This document shows positions 36,241-45,561 of a stretch of 64,000 nt of DNA, piece after piece. Each line of letters begins with the position of its first letter. Position 1 is the stretch's first letter. A program made the translations under genes and the position numbers. The DNA lies in contig CBDCGJ010000053.1 of NCBI GenBank assembly GCA_965216645.1, positions 62,001-126,000 on the forward strand. The letters run 5' to 3'. The DNA comes from CBDCGJ01 sp965216645 (GTDB lineage Bacteria > Pseudomonadota > Alphaproteobacteria > GCA-2731375). The notes under the pieces were generated by a model, which did no database searches, was not told where the DNA came from, and was given only the letters and a program-made list of their open reading frames with translations.

Positions 36241-37380
36241 ATGTCTGTGTCTGAACCCTCCCTAACCATCGGGGTCGAAGAAGAGTATTTGCTGGTCGAC
36301 CTGGAAACGCGAGATCTGGCGCCCGATCCGCCGGCGGAATTCATGTCCGAATGCGAGGCCAAACTCGGCTCCCGCGTCACCGGCGAATTTCTCAAGGCGC
36401 AGGTGGAAATCGGCACCAGCGTGTGCAAGACCGTCAAGGAAGCCCGCGCCGAATTGGTCGAACTCCGCAGCGGCGTCGCCGAGGCCGCGCGCAAATACAA
36501 CATGGCGCCCATCGCCGCCTCGACCCACCCCTTCGCGACCTGGCGGGCCCAGCATCATACGCCGAAGGAACGCTACGACATGCTGGCGGAAGATCTGCAG
36601 GCGGTTGTGCGTCGGTTGCTGATTTGCGGTATGCATGTGCATATCGGCATCGAGGACGAAGATCTACGCATCGATCTGATGAACCAGGCGAGTTACTTCC
36701 TGCCGCACCTGCTCGCGCTGTCGACTTCCTCGCCGTTCTGGTCGGGGGACAATACCGGGCTGATGTCCTATCGCCTGAGCGTCTTCGACGCCTTACCCCG
36801 CACTGGCGTGCCGGAGCGCTTCGACAGCTACGCCGAGTATCAGCGTCTGGTACAGCAATTGATCAATGCCGGCATGATCGAGGATGGCTCGAAGATTTGG
36901 TGGGACTTACGCCCCAGCTCCCGCTATCCGACCTTGGAAATGCGGATGACCGACGTCTGCACCCGGCTTGAGGATTCGCTGACCATCGCCGCTTTCTATC
37001 AATGCGTCATGAGCCTGCTGTTCCGGTTGCGGAAACTGAACCAGCGCTGGCGGACCTACCCGCTGCTCTGCGTCCAGGAAAACCGCTGGCGCGCGCAGCG
37101 CTACGGCACCACGAACACGCTGATCGACTTCGGCATCGGCGAACAAGTGCCTTATACGGAGCTTCTGGACGAGATTATCGAACTCAGCAGCGAGGACGCA
37201 CACCGCCTCGACTGCGTCGAGGAGATCGAGAATGCCCGCAAGATTGTCAAGAACGGCAGCAGCGCGCAAATGCAGATCAAAGTCTATGGCCAAGCGCTGG
37301 CCAACGGTGCCTCGGAAGAGGAAGCGTTGAAAAAAGTGGTCGATTGGCTGATCGAAACCACGGTCGAGGGATTGGCATAG
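36241..37380 (+). CDS. Carboxylate-amine ligase, glutamate-cysteine ligase family 2 (YbdK-like)
   Basis: A 379-residue ATP-grasp-like ligase. The start at 36241 (MSVSEPSLTIGVEEEYLLVD) fits the family, whose hallmark is G-x-E-x-E near the N-terminus. Further segments are CGMHVHIGIED, PFWSGDNTGLMSYRLSVF and WWDLRPSSRYPTLEMRMTDVC. Members form gamma-glutamyl or similar amide bonds; YbdK has weak glutamate-cysteine ligase activity. It starts 2 nt after the amidohydrolase stop and is followed 54 nt later by a DUF1244 gene. Confidence 0.93.
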   Translation: MSVSEPSLTIGVEEEYLLVDLETRDLAPDPPAEFMSECEAKLGSRVTGEFLKAQVEIGTSVCKTVKEARAELVELRSGVAEAARKYNMAPIAASTHPFATWRAQHHTPKERYDMLAEDLQAVVRRLLICGMHVHIGIEDEDLRIDLMNQASYFLPHLLALSTSSPFWSGDNTGLMSYRLSVFDALPRTGVPERFDSYAEYQRLVQQLINAGMIEDGSKIWWDLRPSSRYPTLEMRMTDVCTRLEDSLTIAAFYQCVMSLLFRLRKLNQRWRTYPLLCVQENRWRAQRYGTTNTLIDFGIGEQVPYTELLDEIIELSSEDAHRLDCVEEIENARKIVKNGSSAQMQIKVYGQALANGASEEEALKKVVDWLIETTVEGLA

Positions 37381-37434
37381 GCTTCCCTAACCCCCATATT
37401 ATGAAACAAATCCGACATAAGAGGGCGACCCGAG

Positions 37435-37740
37435 ATGGATAATCAGACTCAAACCGAATTGGAAGCCGCCGCGTTCCGGCGGCTGGTGGCGCATTTGCGC
37501 GAACGGACGGACGTACAGAATATCGACCTGATGAACCTGGCCGGCTTCTGCCGCAATTGCCTGTCCAACTGGTATGTGGACGCGGCCAAGGAGAAGGGCC
37601 TGGACCTCGACAAGGAGGAGGTTCGCGAGATCATTTACGGCATGCCCTATGGCGTCTGGAAAACCAAGTTCCAGTCGGAGGCGTCGCCTGAAAAACTCGC
37701 CAAGATGGCCGAGGTGCATCCGGACCATCAGCACCAATAG
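37435..37740 (+). CDS. DUF1244 domain-containing protein
   Basis: A 101-residue conserved protein of unknown role. The DUF1244 core is recognisable: AAFRRLVAHLRERTDVQNIDLMNLAGFCRNCLSNWY and the segment REIIYGMPYGVWKTKFQ. The C-R-N-C pair could bind metal. The family is common in alpha- and gammaproteobacteria, and the gene follows the carboxylate-amine ligase in the same direction. No function is assigned. Confidence 0.9.
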   Translation: MDNQTQTELEAAAFRRLVAHLRERTDVQNIDLMNLAGFCRNCLSNWYVDAAKEKGLDLDKEEVREIIYGMPYGVWKTKFQSEASPEKLAKMAEVHPDHQHQ

Positions 37741-37747
37741 GCGCCTG

Positions 37748-38395
37748 TCAGACCTCGTTCAACCAATCGCAAAGCGGCTTCAGGGTCGCGAAGGTCTTGC
37801 CGCAGGTGGCGACCAAGTCGCCGCGGGTGGCCGATTTCGTGTCTTTGAAATCATGCCAAACGGCCATCCCCTTGCGGCGTAGCAAGTCGGCGCGCGGATG
37901 CTCGGCCGGATAGCCGGTCGGCACCCGCTTCAATTCGGGCGCGCCGAGGTGCATCCCTCTCCTGGTCAAGGTATCGATTATTTCAACGAGCTCTTCGCCA
38001 TCGATGCCGGCGACCCGGTCGCGATAGCGAATGAGGGCCGCTTTTTCGAATGCGAAGATCCCGGCGCCAAGCACCAGGCCGTCCGGGTCCAAGCCGAAAA
38101 ACCAGGCGGACGGCGCCGCCGGATCGGTCGGCAAAAACGAGATATGCAGATGCGCGTTATAGGGTGTTTTGTCCTTGGAAAACCGGACGTCGCGGTAGAT
38201 GCGGAAGATCTTCGATTTATGCGCGACGCCGGTCAGATCGGTAAGCGCCGCCGTCATCGGATCGACGAACGCCTCCGCCTGATGTCTGAACGCCCGTTGA
38301 TAGCGCGATTTATTTTCGTTGAACCAGTCTCGGTTATTGTTGTCGCGGAGATCGGCGAGAAATGCCACCGTCTCGGCCGGAAAATGCCAGCTCAT
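37748..38395 (-). CDS. DUF2461 / TIGR02453 family protein
   Basis: A 215-residue protein with the family opening FPAETVAFLADLRDNNNRDWFNENKSRY and the segment IFRIYRDVRFSKDKTPYNAH, then PDGLVLGAGIFAFEKAALIRYRDRV. The family is widespread and uncharacterised. It converges with the DUF1244 gene (7-bp gap) and is 7 nt after the TfoX-domain gene on the same strand. Confidence 0.9.
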   Translation of the reverse strand: MSWHFPAETVAFLADLRDNNNRDWFNENKSRYQRAFRHQAEAFVDPMTAALTDLTGVAHKSKIFRIYRDVRFSKDKTPYNAHLHISFLPTDPAAPSAWFFGLDPDGLVLGAGIFAFEKAALIRYRDRVAGIDGEELVEIIDTLTRRGMHLGAPELKRVPTGYPAEHPRADLLRRKGMAVWHDFKDTKSATRGDLVATCGKTFATLKPLCDWLNEV

Positions 38396-38402
38396 AATAC
38401 AC

Positions 38403-38744
38403 TCATTTCGGGGGTAAGGTCTTAACGAATTTCAAGGCGAGACCGACGAAATCGCGAAGGCCTGCATCGTCACAAGCAACTTCGCCGACGGTAACGAAGC
38501 CACCCATGCGGCGGCCGCCCATTTCGGTGACTTGGGCGCCGGGCAGCGCCAAGGCTTCCTCCGTCTGATCCTTACCGACGCGGATCAGGAACCGGCCCTC
38601 GCCCTCCTTACTGCGGTCGGCGCCGCCGATCATGTTACCGTTCAGCATGATGCAGGCACCGCCCATCATCTTCTTTTCGCTCAAGCCGTCGAGCGGGCCG
38701 ACGGCTCGACGCAGACGTATCATTAAGTTCTCGTCGTAGACCAT
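38403..38744 (-). CDS. TfoX/Sxy N-terminal domain protein
   Basis: A 113-residue protein starting at 38744 (MVYDENLMIRLRRAVG) with GGGAG upstream. The TfoX N-terminal domain is seen in EKKMMGGACIMLNGNMIGG and the C-terminal part GGRRMGGFVTVGEVACDD. Stand-alone domains like this are common and not necessarily competence regulators. It lies 11 nt downstream of the acyl-CoA synthetase and 7 nt upstream of the DUF2461 gene, suggesting one transcript. Confidence 0.9.
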   Translation of the reverse strand: MVYDENLMIRLRRAVGPLDGLSEKKMMGGACIMLNGNMIGGADRSKEGEGRFLIRVGKDQTEEALALPGAQVTEMGGRRMGGFVTVGEVACDDAGLRDFVGLALKFVKTLPPK

Positions 38745-38755
38745 GTGGGTGCTCC

Positions 38756-40606
38756 CTAATCGCCGGCGACGACGACATCGTGGCGTATGGCATAGTCGGC
38801 CAGGCAATCGCGGCAAGCGTCGACCGAATCCGGTGTCTTCACCGTCACAGTCGCCAACGTGCCGTGGATTTTATGATTGTCGACCGAGACCCGCGCATCG
38901 ATCCCGGCGGCGTCGAGCTGCGCTTGGAAAGTGCGTTCCGCCGCGTCCAATCGCAGGGCAGGCTTGAAGATCTTGCCGACACCGGTCAACGGCATTTCGC
39001 CAAGCGCGATGATCTGCGCCGGATTGGCGGCGCGCTCCGCAATCCGCTCGGCGACAAAGGCTTTCATGGTCTCTTCGTCCAGGACCTGTCCCGGTTTCAT
39101 CTGCACATAGGCGACCGGAATCTCGCCGACCCGCCGATCCGGCCGGCCAAGCGCCGCGGCCAGTTCGACATCCGGATGCTGGTAAAGCACGTCCTCGATC
39201 AGGGCGGGATCGATATTATGGCCACCGCGGATAATGATGTCCTTGGCCCGACCGGTGATCCAGATATAACCGTCCGCGTCGATGCGGGCGAGATCGCCGG
39301 TATTGAGCCAATCGTCCTCGACCCACGTGTCTTTATTGTGGGCCGGATCGACATAGCCGGCGATGACCTGCGGCCCGCGGACCAACAGCACGCCGATTTC
39401 ATCCGTGTCGCAGGTCCTGGCGACGTTCCCGGCATCGTCCAATTGGACTACCCGAACCTCCGTATAGGGCGTGCGGATGCCGACGGAACCGACCTTGTGC
39501 AGGCCGTCGATAGGGGTGTAGGCGGCGAAGCCATGGGTCTCCGTCATGCCCCAGCCTTCGACCATCGGCAGCCCCATTTTCTCCATTACCGCGTTCGCCA
39601 CTTCGACGGAGAGCGGGGCGCCGCCAACCATGCCGTAACGCACGCGGCTCAGGTCCAAACCCTCCACCGGCACATTCAGCAGGGCCGACCAAATTGCCGG
39701 TACGCCGCCCAACCCCGTCGCCTTGAAGCGTTCGGCATTACGGAAGAAATCGCGCACCACGACCGGATCGCGGAAGCCTTCGGGATGCAGCATGACGATG
39801 GCCTGCCCCATGCTCAGCGGATAATGCCCGCCGCAAGTGGCGCCGCCGACATGGAAGAGGGGAACCCCGATCATGGACAGGTTTTCAGGATCGGGTTCCA
39901 ACATCATGCTCAAAACGAAACTGTGCAGCACCTGACCGCGATGGGTATGCCGGGCCAGTTTCGGTACGCCGGTGGTGCCGCCGGTATGGAAATAGGCGGC
40001 GATGTCGTCCGGACCGATTTGCCGGCCGGAAATTAACCGGTCGCCCGGCTGATCCGCGATTGCCTGCTCGAATTGAATAACATCGTTGCCGACGTCCGTG
40101 CCGTCGCCGCCAATTTGGATCACAGCTTCCAGACCCGGCAGCTGGTCGCGCAGCGCCTCGATCTTAGGCCAGCCGTCCGGACTGATCGAAGGATGGCAGC
40201 CGACGATCACCTTGGTGCCGGCGGTGCGCATGATGGAAGCCAGATGGTCAACCTCCAGAAAACTGTTTACCGGGTTGGCGACGCCCGCCGCTTCGGCACC
40301 CCAAAGCGCGATATGGGTTTCCGGGATGATCGGCAGCAATAGACTGACCGCGTCTTTCTCCCCGACACCGAGCGACGTCAGCAAATTGGCCGTTTGATTT
40401 ATCTTGCCAAGCAGCTCGCCGAAGGTCAGTTCGCTCGGCGCCTCGTCGGCGCTACCCGACCGCAGACCGTAAATAGCTACTTTGTCCGGCGTCTCGCGGC
40501 CCCAACGGGCAATCGCTTCATAGGCATTGACCGGCAAGTCCCGCTCCGACAGCGGTATCTGCTCGATCCGCGCCACATCCGCCAAGGTCGAGATACGGTC
40601 AACCAT
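38756..40606 (-). CDS. Acyl-CoA synthetase (AMP-dependent)
   Basis: A 616-residue adenylate-forming ligase. ATP/AMP motif YFHTGGTTGVPKLARHTHRG near residue 215, then VEGWGMTETHGFAAYTP near 350, the hinge region DLARIDADGYIWITGRAKDIIIRGGHNI, and the C-terminal catalytic Lys in LTGVGKIFKPALR. Length and order fit acyl-CoA synthetases of fatty or aromatic acids; the substrate cannot be fixed. It follows the TPR-protein gene by 26 nt on the same strand. Confidence 0.93.
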   Translation of the reverse strand: MVDRISTLADVARIEQIPLSERDLPVNAYEAIARWGRETPDKVAIYGLRSGSADEAPSELTFGELLGKINQTANLLTSLGVGEKDAVSLLLPIIPETHIALWGAEAAGVANPVNSFLEVDHLASIMRTAGTKVIVGCHPSISPDGWPKIEALRDQLPGLEAVIQIGGDGTDVGNDVIQFEQAIADQPGDRLISGRQIGPDDIAAYFHTGGTTGVPKLARHTHRGQVLHSFVLSMMLEPDPENLSMIGVPLFHVGGATCGGHYPLSMGQAIVMLHPEGFRDPVVVRDFFRNAERFKATGLGGVPAIWSALLNVPVEGLDLSRVRYGMVGGAPLSVEVANAVMEKMGLPMVEGWGMTETHGFAAYTPIDGLHKVGSVGIRTPYTEVRVVQLDDAGNVARTCDTDEIGVLLVRGPQVIAGYVDPAHNKDTWVEDDWLNTGDLARIDADGYIWITGRAKDIIIRGGHNIDPALIEDVLYQHPDVELAAALGRPDRRVGEIPVAYVQMKPGQVLDEETMKAFVAERIAERAANPAQIIALGEMPLTGVGKIFKPALRLDAAERTFQAQLDAAGIDARVSVDNHKIHGTLATVTVKTPDSVDACRDCLADYAIRHDVVVAGD

Positions 40607-40632
40607 AAACAGGTCTCCTTAGTTTCAGATAT

Positions 40633-41187
40633 TTAGATTTTCTCGCCTTTTATCTTCCGCCTCAAGGCTTTTACCTGGACGGTGGCGTGGCGATTGCCAG
40701 GATAGACCAGTAATACCCGTTCGAAGGCGTCGAGCGCCCTTTTTGGCTGCTCGAGCGCCGTGTAAATCAGACCCAGCCCGCTGAGGGCGCCGAAATGGCG
40801 GGGCTCCAGTTTCAGGACCTTGTCGCAGTCTGTGATCGATTCCTCCATCTTGCCCATCAGATAGAGCACTGTGGCGCGCTTGTTCCAGCCTTCGGCGAAG
40901 TCCGGCTCCAGTTCGGTCATCTCCGTGAAGATTTCCAGCGCCACGGCGTGCTGCCCGTTCGACATCGCGTCGATACCGCGCTGCATGAGGAGGTTGGTGG
41001 TGGGGCTCTTCGATTGCAGCCAGATATGCCAGATCTGCGCCTCGATGGCGGAGGGCGGAATCTTACCGTCCGGTTTCTGCAAGCGGGCGAACAGATCGTC
41101 GAGACGTTTGTCGGTCTGGTCCGCCAACGTCAGCGCTGGCAACCAGATCAACATCAAGCTGAGAATGACAGTCGCAAACTTCCCCAT
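40633..41187 (-). CDS. Exported TPR protein
   Basis: A 184-residue protein with a Sec signal peptide (MGKFATVILSLMLIWLPALTLAD; cleavage after ALA-type residues near 22) and three TPR-like repeats covering about 75-180 (GQHAVALEIFTEMTELEPDFAEGWNKRATV and the two that follow). It is probably periplasmic. It sits between glcF and the acyl-CoA synthetase on the same strand. No specific function is indicated. Confidence 0.85.
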   Translation of the reverse strand: MGKFATVILSLMLIWLPALTLADQTDKRLDDLFARLQKPDGKIPPSAIEAQIWHIWLQSKSPTTNLLMQRGIDAMSNGQHAVALEIFTEMTELEPDFAEGWNKRATVLYLMGKMEESITDCDKVLKLEPRHFGALSGLGLIYTALEQPKRALDAFERVLLVYPGNRHATVQVKALRRKIKGEKI

Positions 41188-41233
41188 ATGCTCAGCATAG
41201 GTCGAAGCCGCCGGCCGTCCAAGTCGCCGGCGT

Positions 41234-42517
41234 TCATTTCCCCGTGAGAGCGGACGGTTTCGGCCCGCCGGTGGCCCAATCGAGTAATTCCACCGTATGC
41301 ACCACCGGCGTGGCGCCTCTGCCGATCTGTATCAGGCAGCCGATATTGCCGGCCGCGACGGCGTCAACGCCGAGGCTGTCGATATTGGCGAGCTTTTGCT
41401 GCAACAACTTGTCGGCCAGGTCCGGCTGCATCAGGTTGTAAGTGCCGGCGGACCCGCAGCAGAGATGCCCTTCCGGCACCGCCGCGACCTCGAATCCGAC
41501 CCGGCGCAGGAGATCGGCCGGCAGGGCGGAAATCTGCTGACCGTGTTGCAAACTGCAGGCGGAATGATAGGCGAGCGACGGCCCTTCCTCCAGCGTCGAG
41601 GCCAAGTCGAACTCGGCGGCGAGTTCGGAGATATCGGCCGCGAGTTCGGAGATCTTGGCGGCCGAATCCGCCCAATCCGCATCGTTGCGGAACAGAAAGC
41701 CGTAATCCTTGACCGTGGTGCCGCAGCCGGAAGCGTTGATGACGACCGCGTCGATGCCGTCGCCGTCATGCTCGGTCATCCAAGCAGCGATATTGCGCCG
41801 CGCCGCCTGCTTGGCATCATCTTCCTTGCCCATGTGATGGGTCAGGGCGCCGCAACAGCCGCCTTCCGCCACAACGACCTCGCAGCCATGGCGGGTCAGG
41901 AAACGGATGGTCGCCCGATTGATTTCCGGCGCCAGGGCCTGCTGCGCGCAGCCGACCAACAAAGCTACGCGCTTTCGCCTTTCGCCCTCGGCTGGGAAGA
42001 CCTGGCGTCGATCGAGAAAATCAGCCGCCGGCAAGACTTTCGGGGCCATGGCCAGGAGACCGCGCAGACGCCCGGGCGCCAGCGCCGCGAACGGCCGGGC
42101 CAACTTGGCGCCGAACAACGACAAACGAAAAAGCCGCGGCCGCGGCAAAACCCAAGCGAGCAGTTTGCGCAACCAGACCTCCGCCAACGGACGACGGTAT
42201 TGATCCTCGATCGCCGTGCGGGCGTGATCGACCAAATGCATGTAGTTCACGCCGGACGGGCAGGTGGTCATGCAGGACAGGCAGGAAAGACAGCGGTCCA
42301 CATGCTTGACCAGGGTGTCGGATGGCGGCGCGTCGCTTTCCAAGAAATTCTTGATCAGATAGATGCGGCCGCGTGGGCTGTCGAGTTCGTCACCGAGCGT
42401 CACATAGGTCGGGCAGGTGGCGGTGCAGAAGCCGCAATGAACGCATTTCCGCAAGATCTGTTCGCATTCCGCGACGTTCGGATCGGCCAGCTGCGCCAAC
42501 GAAAAATTGGTCTGCAT
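41234..42517 (-). CDS. glcF: Glycolate oxidase iron-sulfur subunit
   Basis: A 427-residue protein with two 4Fe-4S motifs at the N-terminus (CVHCGFCTATCP and CLSCLSCMTTCPSG) and two CCG-type domains (GGCCGALTHHMG near 215; HLCCGSAGTYNLMQP near 350), the pattern of heterodisulfide-reductase-like and GlcF proteins. It passes electrons from glycolate oxidation, presumably to the quinone pool. It follows glcE with a 3-nt gap. Confidence 0.95.
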   Translation of the reverse strand: MQTNFSLAQLADPNVAECEQILRKCVHCGFCTATCPTYVTLGDELDSPRGRIYLIKNFLESDAPPSDTLVKHVDRCLSCLSCMTTCPSGVNYMHLVDHARTAIEDQYRRPLAEVWLRKLLAWVLPRPRLFRLSLFGAKLARPFAALAPGRLRGLLAMAPKVLPAADFLDRRQVFPAEGERRKRVALLVGCAQQALAPEINRATIRFLTRHGCEVVVAEGGCCGALTHHMGKEDDAKQAARRNIAAWMTEHDGDGIDAVVINASGCGTTVKDYGFLFRNDADWADSAAKISELAADISELAAEFDLASTLEEGPSLAYHSACSLQHGQQISALPADLLRRVGFEVAAVPEGHLCCGSAGTYNLMQPDLADKLLQQKLANIDSLGVDAVAAGNIGCLIQIGRGATPVVHTVELLDWATGGPKPSALTGK

Positions 42518-42520
42518 CGC

Positions 42521-43711
42521 CTAAACGTCCCGATACATACGGCCGGGATTGAGCAGGCGCTTGGGGTCGAAGCTGTCCTTCACCCGCTTTGTCAACGCCG
42601 CAAGTCCCGCGTCCTGCGGCTGGAAGACGTCGACCGCCTGCCGCGCTTCGTCGCTCGCCCGGATCAGGGTCGCATGGCCCTGTCCCTGCAGATGATCGCG
42701 CACGTCGACGGCGTCGCCAGCATACCAGATCAGACCGCCGGCCCAGTCGAAATAGCACTCGCCGCCGAGGGTCTGTGCAATCGCAGGACCAGCGCTCGGC
42801 GTCACCGACAGACGCCAAAGCGTTGCCGCCTTATCCGGCAGCAAGGTCGCTACATTGCTGATCTCGGTCCATAGTCGGATCGTATTGTGGCTGTGCAATT
42901 CCTCGATCTCGCCTCGATCCACGAATTCGTCGCGTAAGGCGGCGCAACGGTGATCGGCGGAAACCGGCGTGCCCTCGATCCGCAGCGCCGTGATCGACGC
43001 GCCGGCACCGGCAACATAGCCGACCCCTGACCGGGTGGCGATTTCGACCGGTAAATGCGCGGCGCCGGAAACCTCATGCGGTCCGCCTATGGCCTGACGC
43101 ATCGCCTCCCCCGCCGCCGCCGGTTCGAGGCCGGCGATCAGCACGGTGCGGCTACGTTCCGGCGCCGGCAGCACCTTGACTGTCACGGACGTCAACGCGG
43201 CGAGCGTCCCATAGCTGCCGGCCAGGAGTTTGCAGAGGTCATAGCCCGTCACGTTCTTGACGACACGGCCGCCGGACTTGATCGCCTCCGCCCGCCCAGT
43301 CACGCCGCTAAGGCCCAGGAAATGATCCCGCGCCGCCCCCGCCTTGATGCGGCGGGCGCCGGCCAGATTGCAGGACAGGACGCCGCCCAGGGTCTGACCG
43401 CCCGCCTCGCCGCCAAAGAGCGGACCGTAATCCGGCGGCTCGAAGGCGAGCTGCTGATTGTTCTCGGCCAACAGGGCCTCGATTTCCGCCAAAGGCGTGC
43501 CGGCGCCGGCGGACAGGACCAATTCCTCGGGTTCGTAGAGCGTTACGCCAGACAGGGCAGACAGGTCCAGTGTGTGGGATAGGTCAAGAGGATGTCCGAG
43601 CCCGCGCTTGCTGCCGGCGCCGCGAACCTCGAAGGCCGTCTCCTCGGCCAGGGTCCATTTGGCAAAGGCCAGGACGTCGGCCTCGTCCCGCGCTGTCAGG
43701 ACCTCGGTCAT
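42521..43711 (-). CDS. glcE: Glycolate oxidase subunit GlcE (FAD-binding)
   Basis: A 396-residue FAD-binding subunit. The start at 43711 (MTEVLTARDEADVLAFAKW) is chosen because ATG shares one base with the glcD stop (TGATG); upstream in-frame starts would lie within glcD. The FAD-4 domain shows RGAGSKRGLGHP, GGEAGGQTLGGVLSCNLAG and the region VKNVTGYDLCKLLAGSYGTL. It ends in DPKRLLNPGRMY, typical of the family. Part of a glcDEF operon without glcG or glcC visible. Confidence 0.95.
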   Translation of the reverse strand: MTEVLTARDEADVLAFAKWTLAEETAFEVRGAGSKRGLGHPLDLSHTLDLSALSGVTLYEPEELVLSAGAGTPLAEIEALLAENNQQLAFEPPDYGPLFGGEAGGQTLGGVLSCNLAGARRIKAGAARDHFLGLSGVTGRAEAIKSGGRVVKNVTGYDLCKLLAGSYGTLAALTSVTVKVLPAPERSRTVLIAGLEPAAAGEAMRQAIGGPHEVSGAAHLPVEIATRSGVGYVAGAGASITALRIEGTPVSADHRCAALRDEFVDRGEIEELHSHNTIRLWTEISNVATLLPDKAATLWRLSVTPSAGPAIAQTLGGECYFDWAGGLIWYAGDAVDVRDHLQGQGHATLIRASDEARQAVDVFQPQDAGLAALTKRVKDSFDPKRLLNPGRMYRDV

Positions 43712-45198
43712 CAGAACCGCGGCAGATCCGGAAACGGTACTTGGCCGCCGGAGATATGAACGCGGCCGAGCTCGACGCAGGAACTCAGTTTCGGGAACAC
43801 CTTGCCGGGATTGAGCCGCCCATCCGGATCGAAGGCGCATTTCACCCGCTGTTGTTGCTCCAAATCCTTGTCGGTGAACATCGTCCCCATCAGATCCCGC
43901 TTCTCCACACCGACGCCATGTTCGCCGGTCAGGACGCCGCCGACCTCGACGCAAAGTCGCAAGATATCGGCGCCGAACTCCTCCGCCTTCTCCAGTTCCC
44001 CCGGCTCGTTGGCATCGTAGAGGATCAAGGGATGCAAGTTGCCGTCGCCGGCATGGAAAACATTGGCCACGCGCAAACCGTACTGGGACGACAATTGCGT
44101 CATCCGCCGCAGCACTTCCGGCAGGCGTTTGCGCGGAATGGTGCCGTCCATGCAGTAATAGTCGGGACTGATCCGACCCACGGCGGGAAAAGCATTCTTC
44201 CGACCCGCCCAAAACTGCACCCGTTCGTCTTCGCTGGTGCTGGCGCGCAAATAGCTTGCGCCGCAGTCCTCGGCGATGTCGGAGACCCGGGCAATCAGAT
44301 CGTCGACCTCCGCCGCCGGTCCGTCCAATTCGACGATCAGCAGCGCCGCCGCATCGAGGGGATAGCCCGGATGGCAGAAGTCCTCTGCTGCGCGGATGGC
44401 GTCATGATCCATCATCTCCAAACCGCCGGGGATGATCCCGGCGCCAATTATCTTGGCTACGCAATCGCCGCCGGCTTCATTGCTCGGCAGGCCGATCAGC
44501 AAAGCGCGCGCGGTTTCCGGCTTGCGCAGGATACGCACTGTCACCTCTGTGATGACACCGAGCAGGCCTTCCGAACCGGTGAAGAGGCCGAGATAGTCGT
44601 AGCCTTCCGCATCGAGATGCTTACCGCCGAGGCGGATGACCTCCCCGCTCATCAACACGACTTCCAGGCCCAGTATATTGTTGGTGGTCAGACCGTATTT
44701 CAAGCAATGTACGCCGCCGGAGTTTTCCGCAACATTGCCGCCGATGGTGCAGGCGATTTGGCTCGACGGGTCTGGCGCATAATAGAAGCCGCGATGCTCG
44801 ACGGCCTGGGTGATGCCGAGATTGGTCACCCCGGGCTGCACCCGCGCCGCCCGGTTGTCGTAATCGATCTCCAGAATCTTGTTGAACTTGCCCAACCCCA
44901 AAAGCACGCCATCTTCCAGCGGTAATGCGCCACCGGACAACGATGTACCAGCACCGCGGGGAACGACTTTGACATGACGTTCATTGCAAAGCTTCAGGAT
45001 AGCGGAGACCTGCTCGGTCGTTTCCGGCAGCACCACGACCATCGGTGTCTGCCGATAGGCGGTCAGGCCGTCGCTTTCATATGCGCGGAGTTCCGTGTCG
45101 TCGACGATTACACCTTCGCCAGGCACGATAGCGCGCAGGTCGGCGATCAGATCGGCGCGTTGGGCGAGCGCTTCCGCTTCCGGGGCCGGCATCTTCAT
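43711..45198 (-). CDS. glcD: Glycolate oxidase subunit GlcD (FAD-linked)
   Basis: A 495-residue FAD-dependent 2-hydroxyacid dehydrogenase that oxidises glycolate to glyoxylate. Start taken at 45198 (MKMPAPEAEALAQRADLIADLR), as usual for the family; GTG or ATG starts upstream extend it by up to 13 residues. FAD-binding motifs: KVVPRGAGTSLSGGALP, CTIGGNVAENSGGVHCLKYG and LFTGSEGLLGVITEV. The C-terminal domain has VFHAGDGNLHPL, TGEHGVGVEKRDLM and FDPDGRLNPGKVFP. Confidence 0.96.
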   Translation of the reverse strand: MKMPAPEAEALAQRADLIADLRAIVPGEGVIVDDTELRAYESDGLTAYRQTPMVVVLPETTEQVSAILKLCNERHVKVVPRGAGTSLSGGALPLEDGVLLGLGKFNKILEIDYDNRAARVQPGVTNLGITQAVEHRGFYYAPDPSSQIACTIGGNVAENSGGVHCLKYGLTTNNILGLEVVLMSGEVIRLGGKHLDAEGYDYLGLFTGSEGLLGVITEVTVRILRKPETARALLIGLPSNEAGGDCVAKIIGAGIIPGGLEMMDHDAIRAAEDFCHPGYPLDAAALLIVELDGPAAEVDDLIARVSDIAEDCGASYLRASTSEDERVQFWAGRKNAFPAVGRISPDYYCMDGTIPRKRLPEVLRRMTQLSSQYGLRVANVFHAGDGNLHPLILYDANEPGELEKAEEFGADILRLCVEVGGVLTGEHGVGVEKRDLMGTMFTDKDLEQQQRVKCAFDPDGRLNPGKVFPKLSSCVELGRVHISGGQVPFPDLPRF

Positions 45199-45255
45199 GA
45201 GCGTTGTTCCGGTCTTGCTGATATATGCCAGCATCATAGCCAGCGCCGGCGCCCA

Positions 45256-45284
45256 GGCAAAACAAAACCGCGCCGGAGCGCGGT
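45256..45284 (-). terminator. Intrinsic terminator downstream of rpmJ
   Basis: On the minus strand ACCGCGC-TCCG-GCGCGGT (45284-45267) is a 7-bp stem with a tetraloop, directly followed by TTTGTTTTG. A second perfect 9-bp hairpin, 45317-45340 (TCCGGGACC/GGTCCCGGA), starts immediately after the rpmJ stop. Together they separate rpmJ from glcD. Confidence 0.8.
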
Positions 45285-45340
45285 GGCTAATGGACGCGTG
45301 GCGAAGGGCGCCGGTGTCCGGGACCAGGTTCGGTCCCGGA

Positions 45341-45466
45341 TCAGCCTTGGCGCGCTTTGAAACGGCGATTGGTCTTGTTGATCACGTAGGTCCGGCCCTT
45401 ACGGCGGATCACGCGGCAATCGCGATGACGTTTCTTGGCGCTTTTCAACGAGTTGATAACTTTCAT
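45341..45466 (-). CDS. rpmJ: 50S ribosomal protein L36
   Basis: A 41-residue ribosomal protein: MKVINSLKSAKKRHRDCRVI followed by a basic tail ending RFKARQG. It is the form common in alphaproteobacteria, with a single Cys rather than the four-residue zinc site of the E. coli RpmJ type. The start has GAGGAA upstream. It is bounded by hairpins on both sides, so it is probably transcribed alone. Confidence 0.96.
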   Translation of the reverse strand: MKVINSLKSAKKRHRDCRVIRRKGRTYVINKTNRRFKARQG

Positions 45467-45500
45467 TGTCAATTCCTCATCGGTGCACCAGATAAACAAG

Positions 45501-45519
45501 TCCGGCCGCATCGGCCGGA
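45501..45519 (-). terminator. Hairpin between the M20 gene and rpmJ
   Basis: TCCGGCCG-CAT-CGGCCGGA is a perfect 8-bp stem with a 3-nt loop. On the minus strand it is followed by CTTGTTTATC, so it could end the M20 transcript; it could equally lie in the rpmJ leader. Confidence 0.45.
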
Positions 45520-45561
45520 CGCGGCGCAACATAGGGCCGCGTCGAAGATTTGTCAACGACG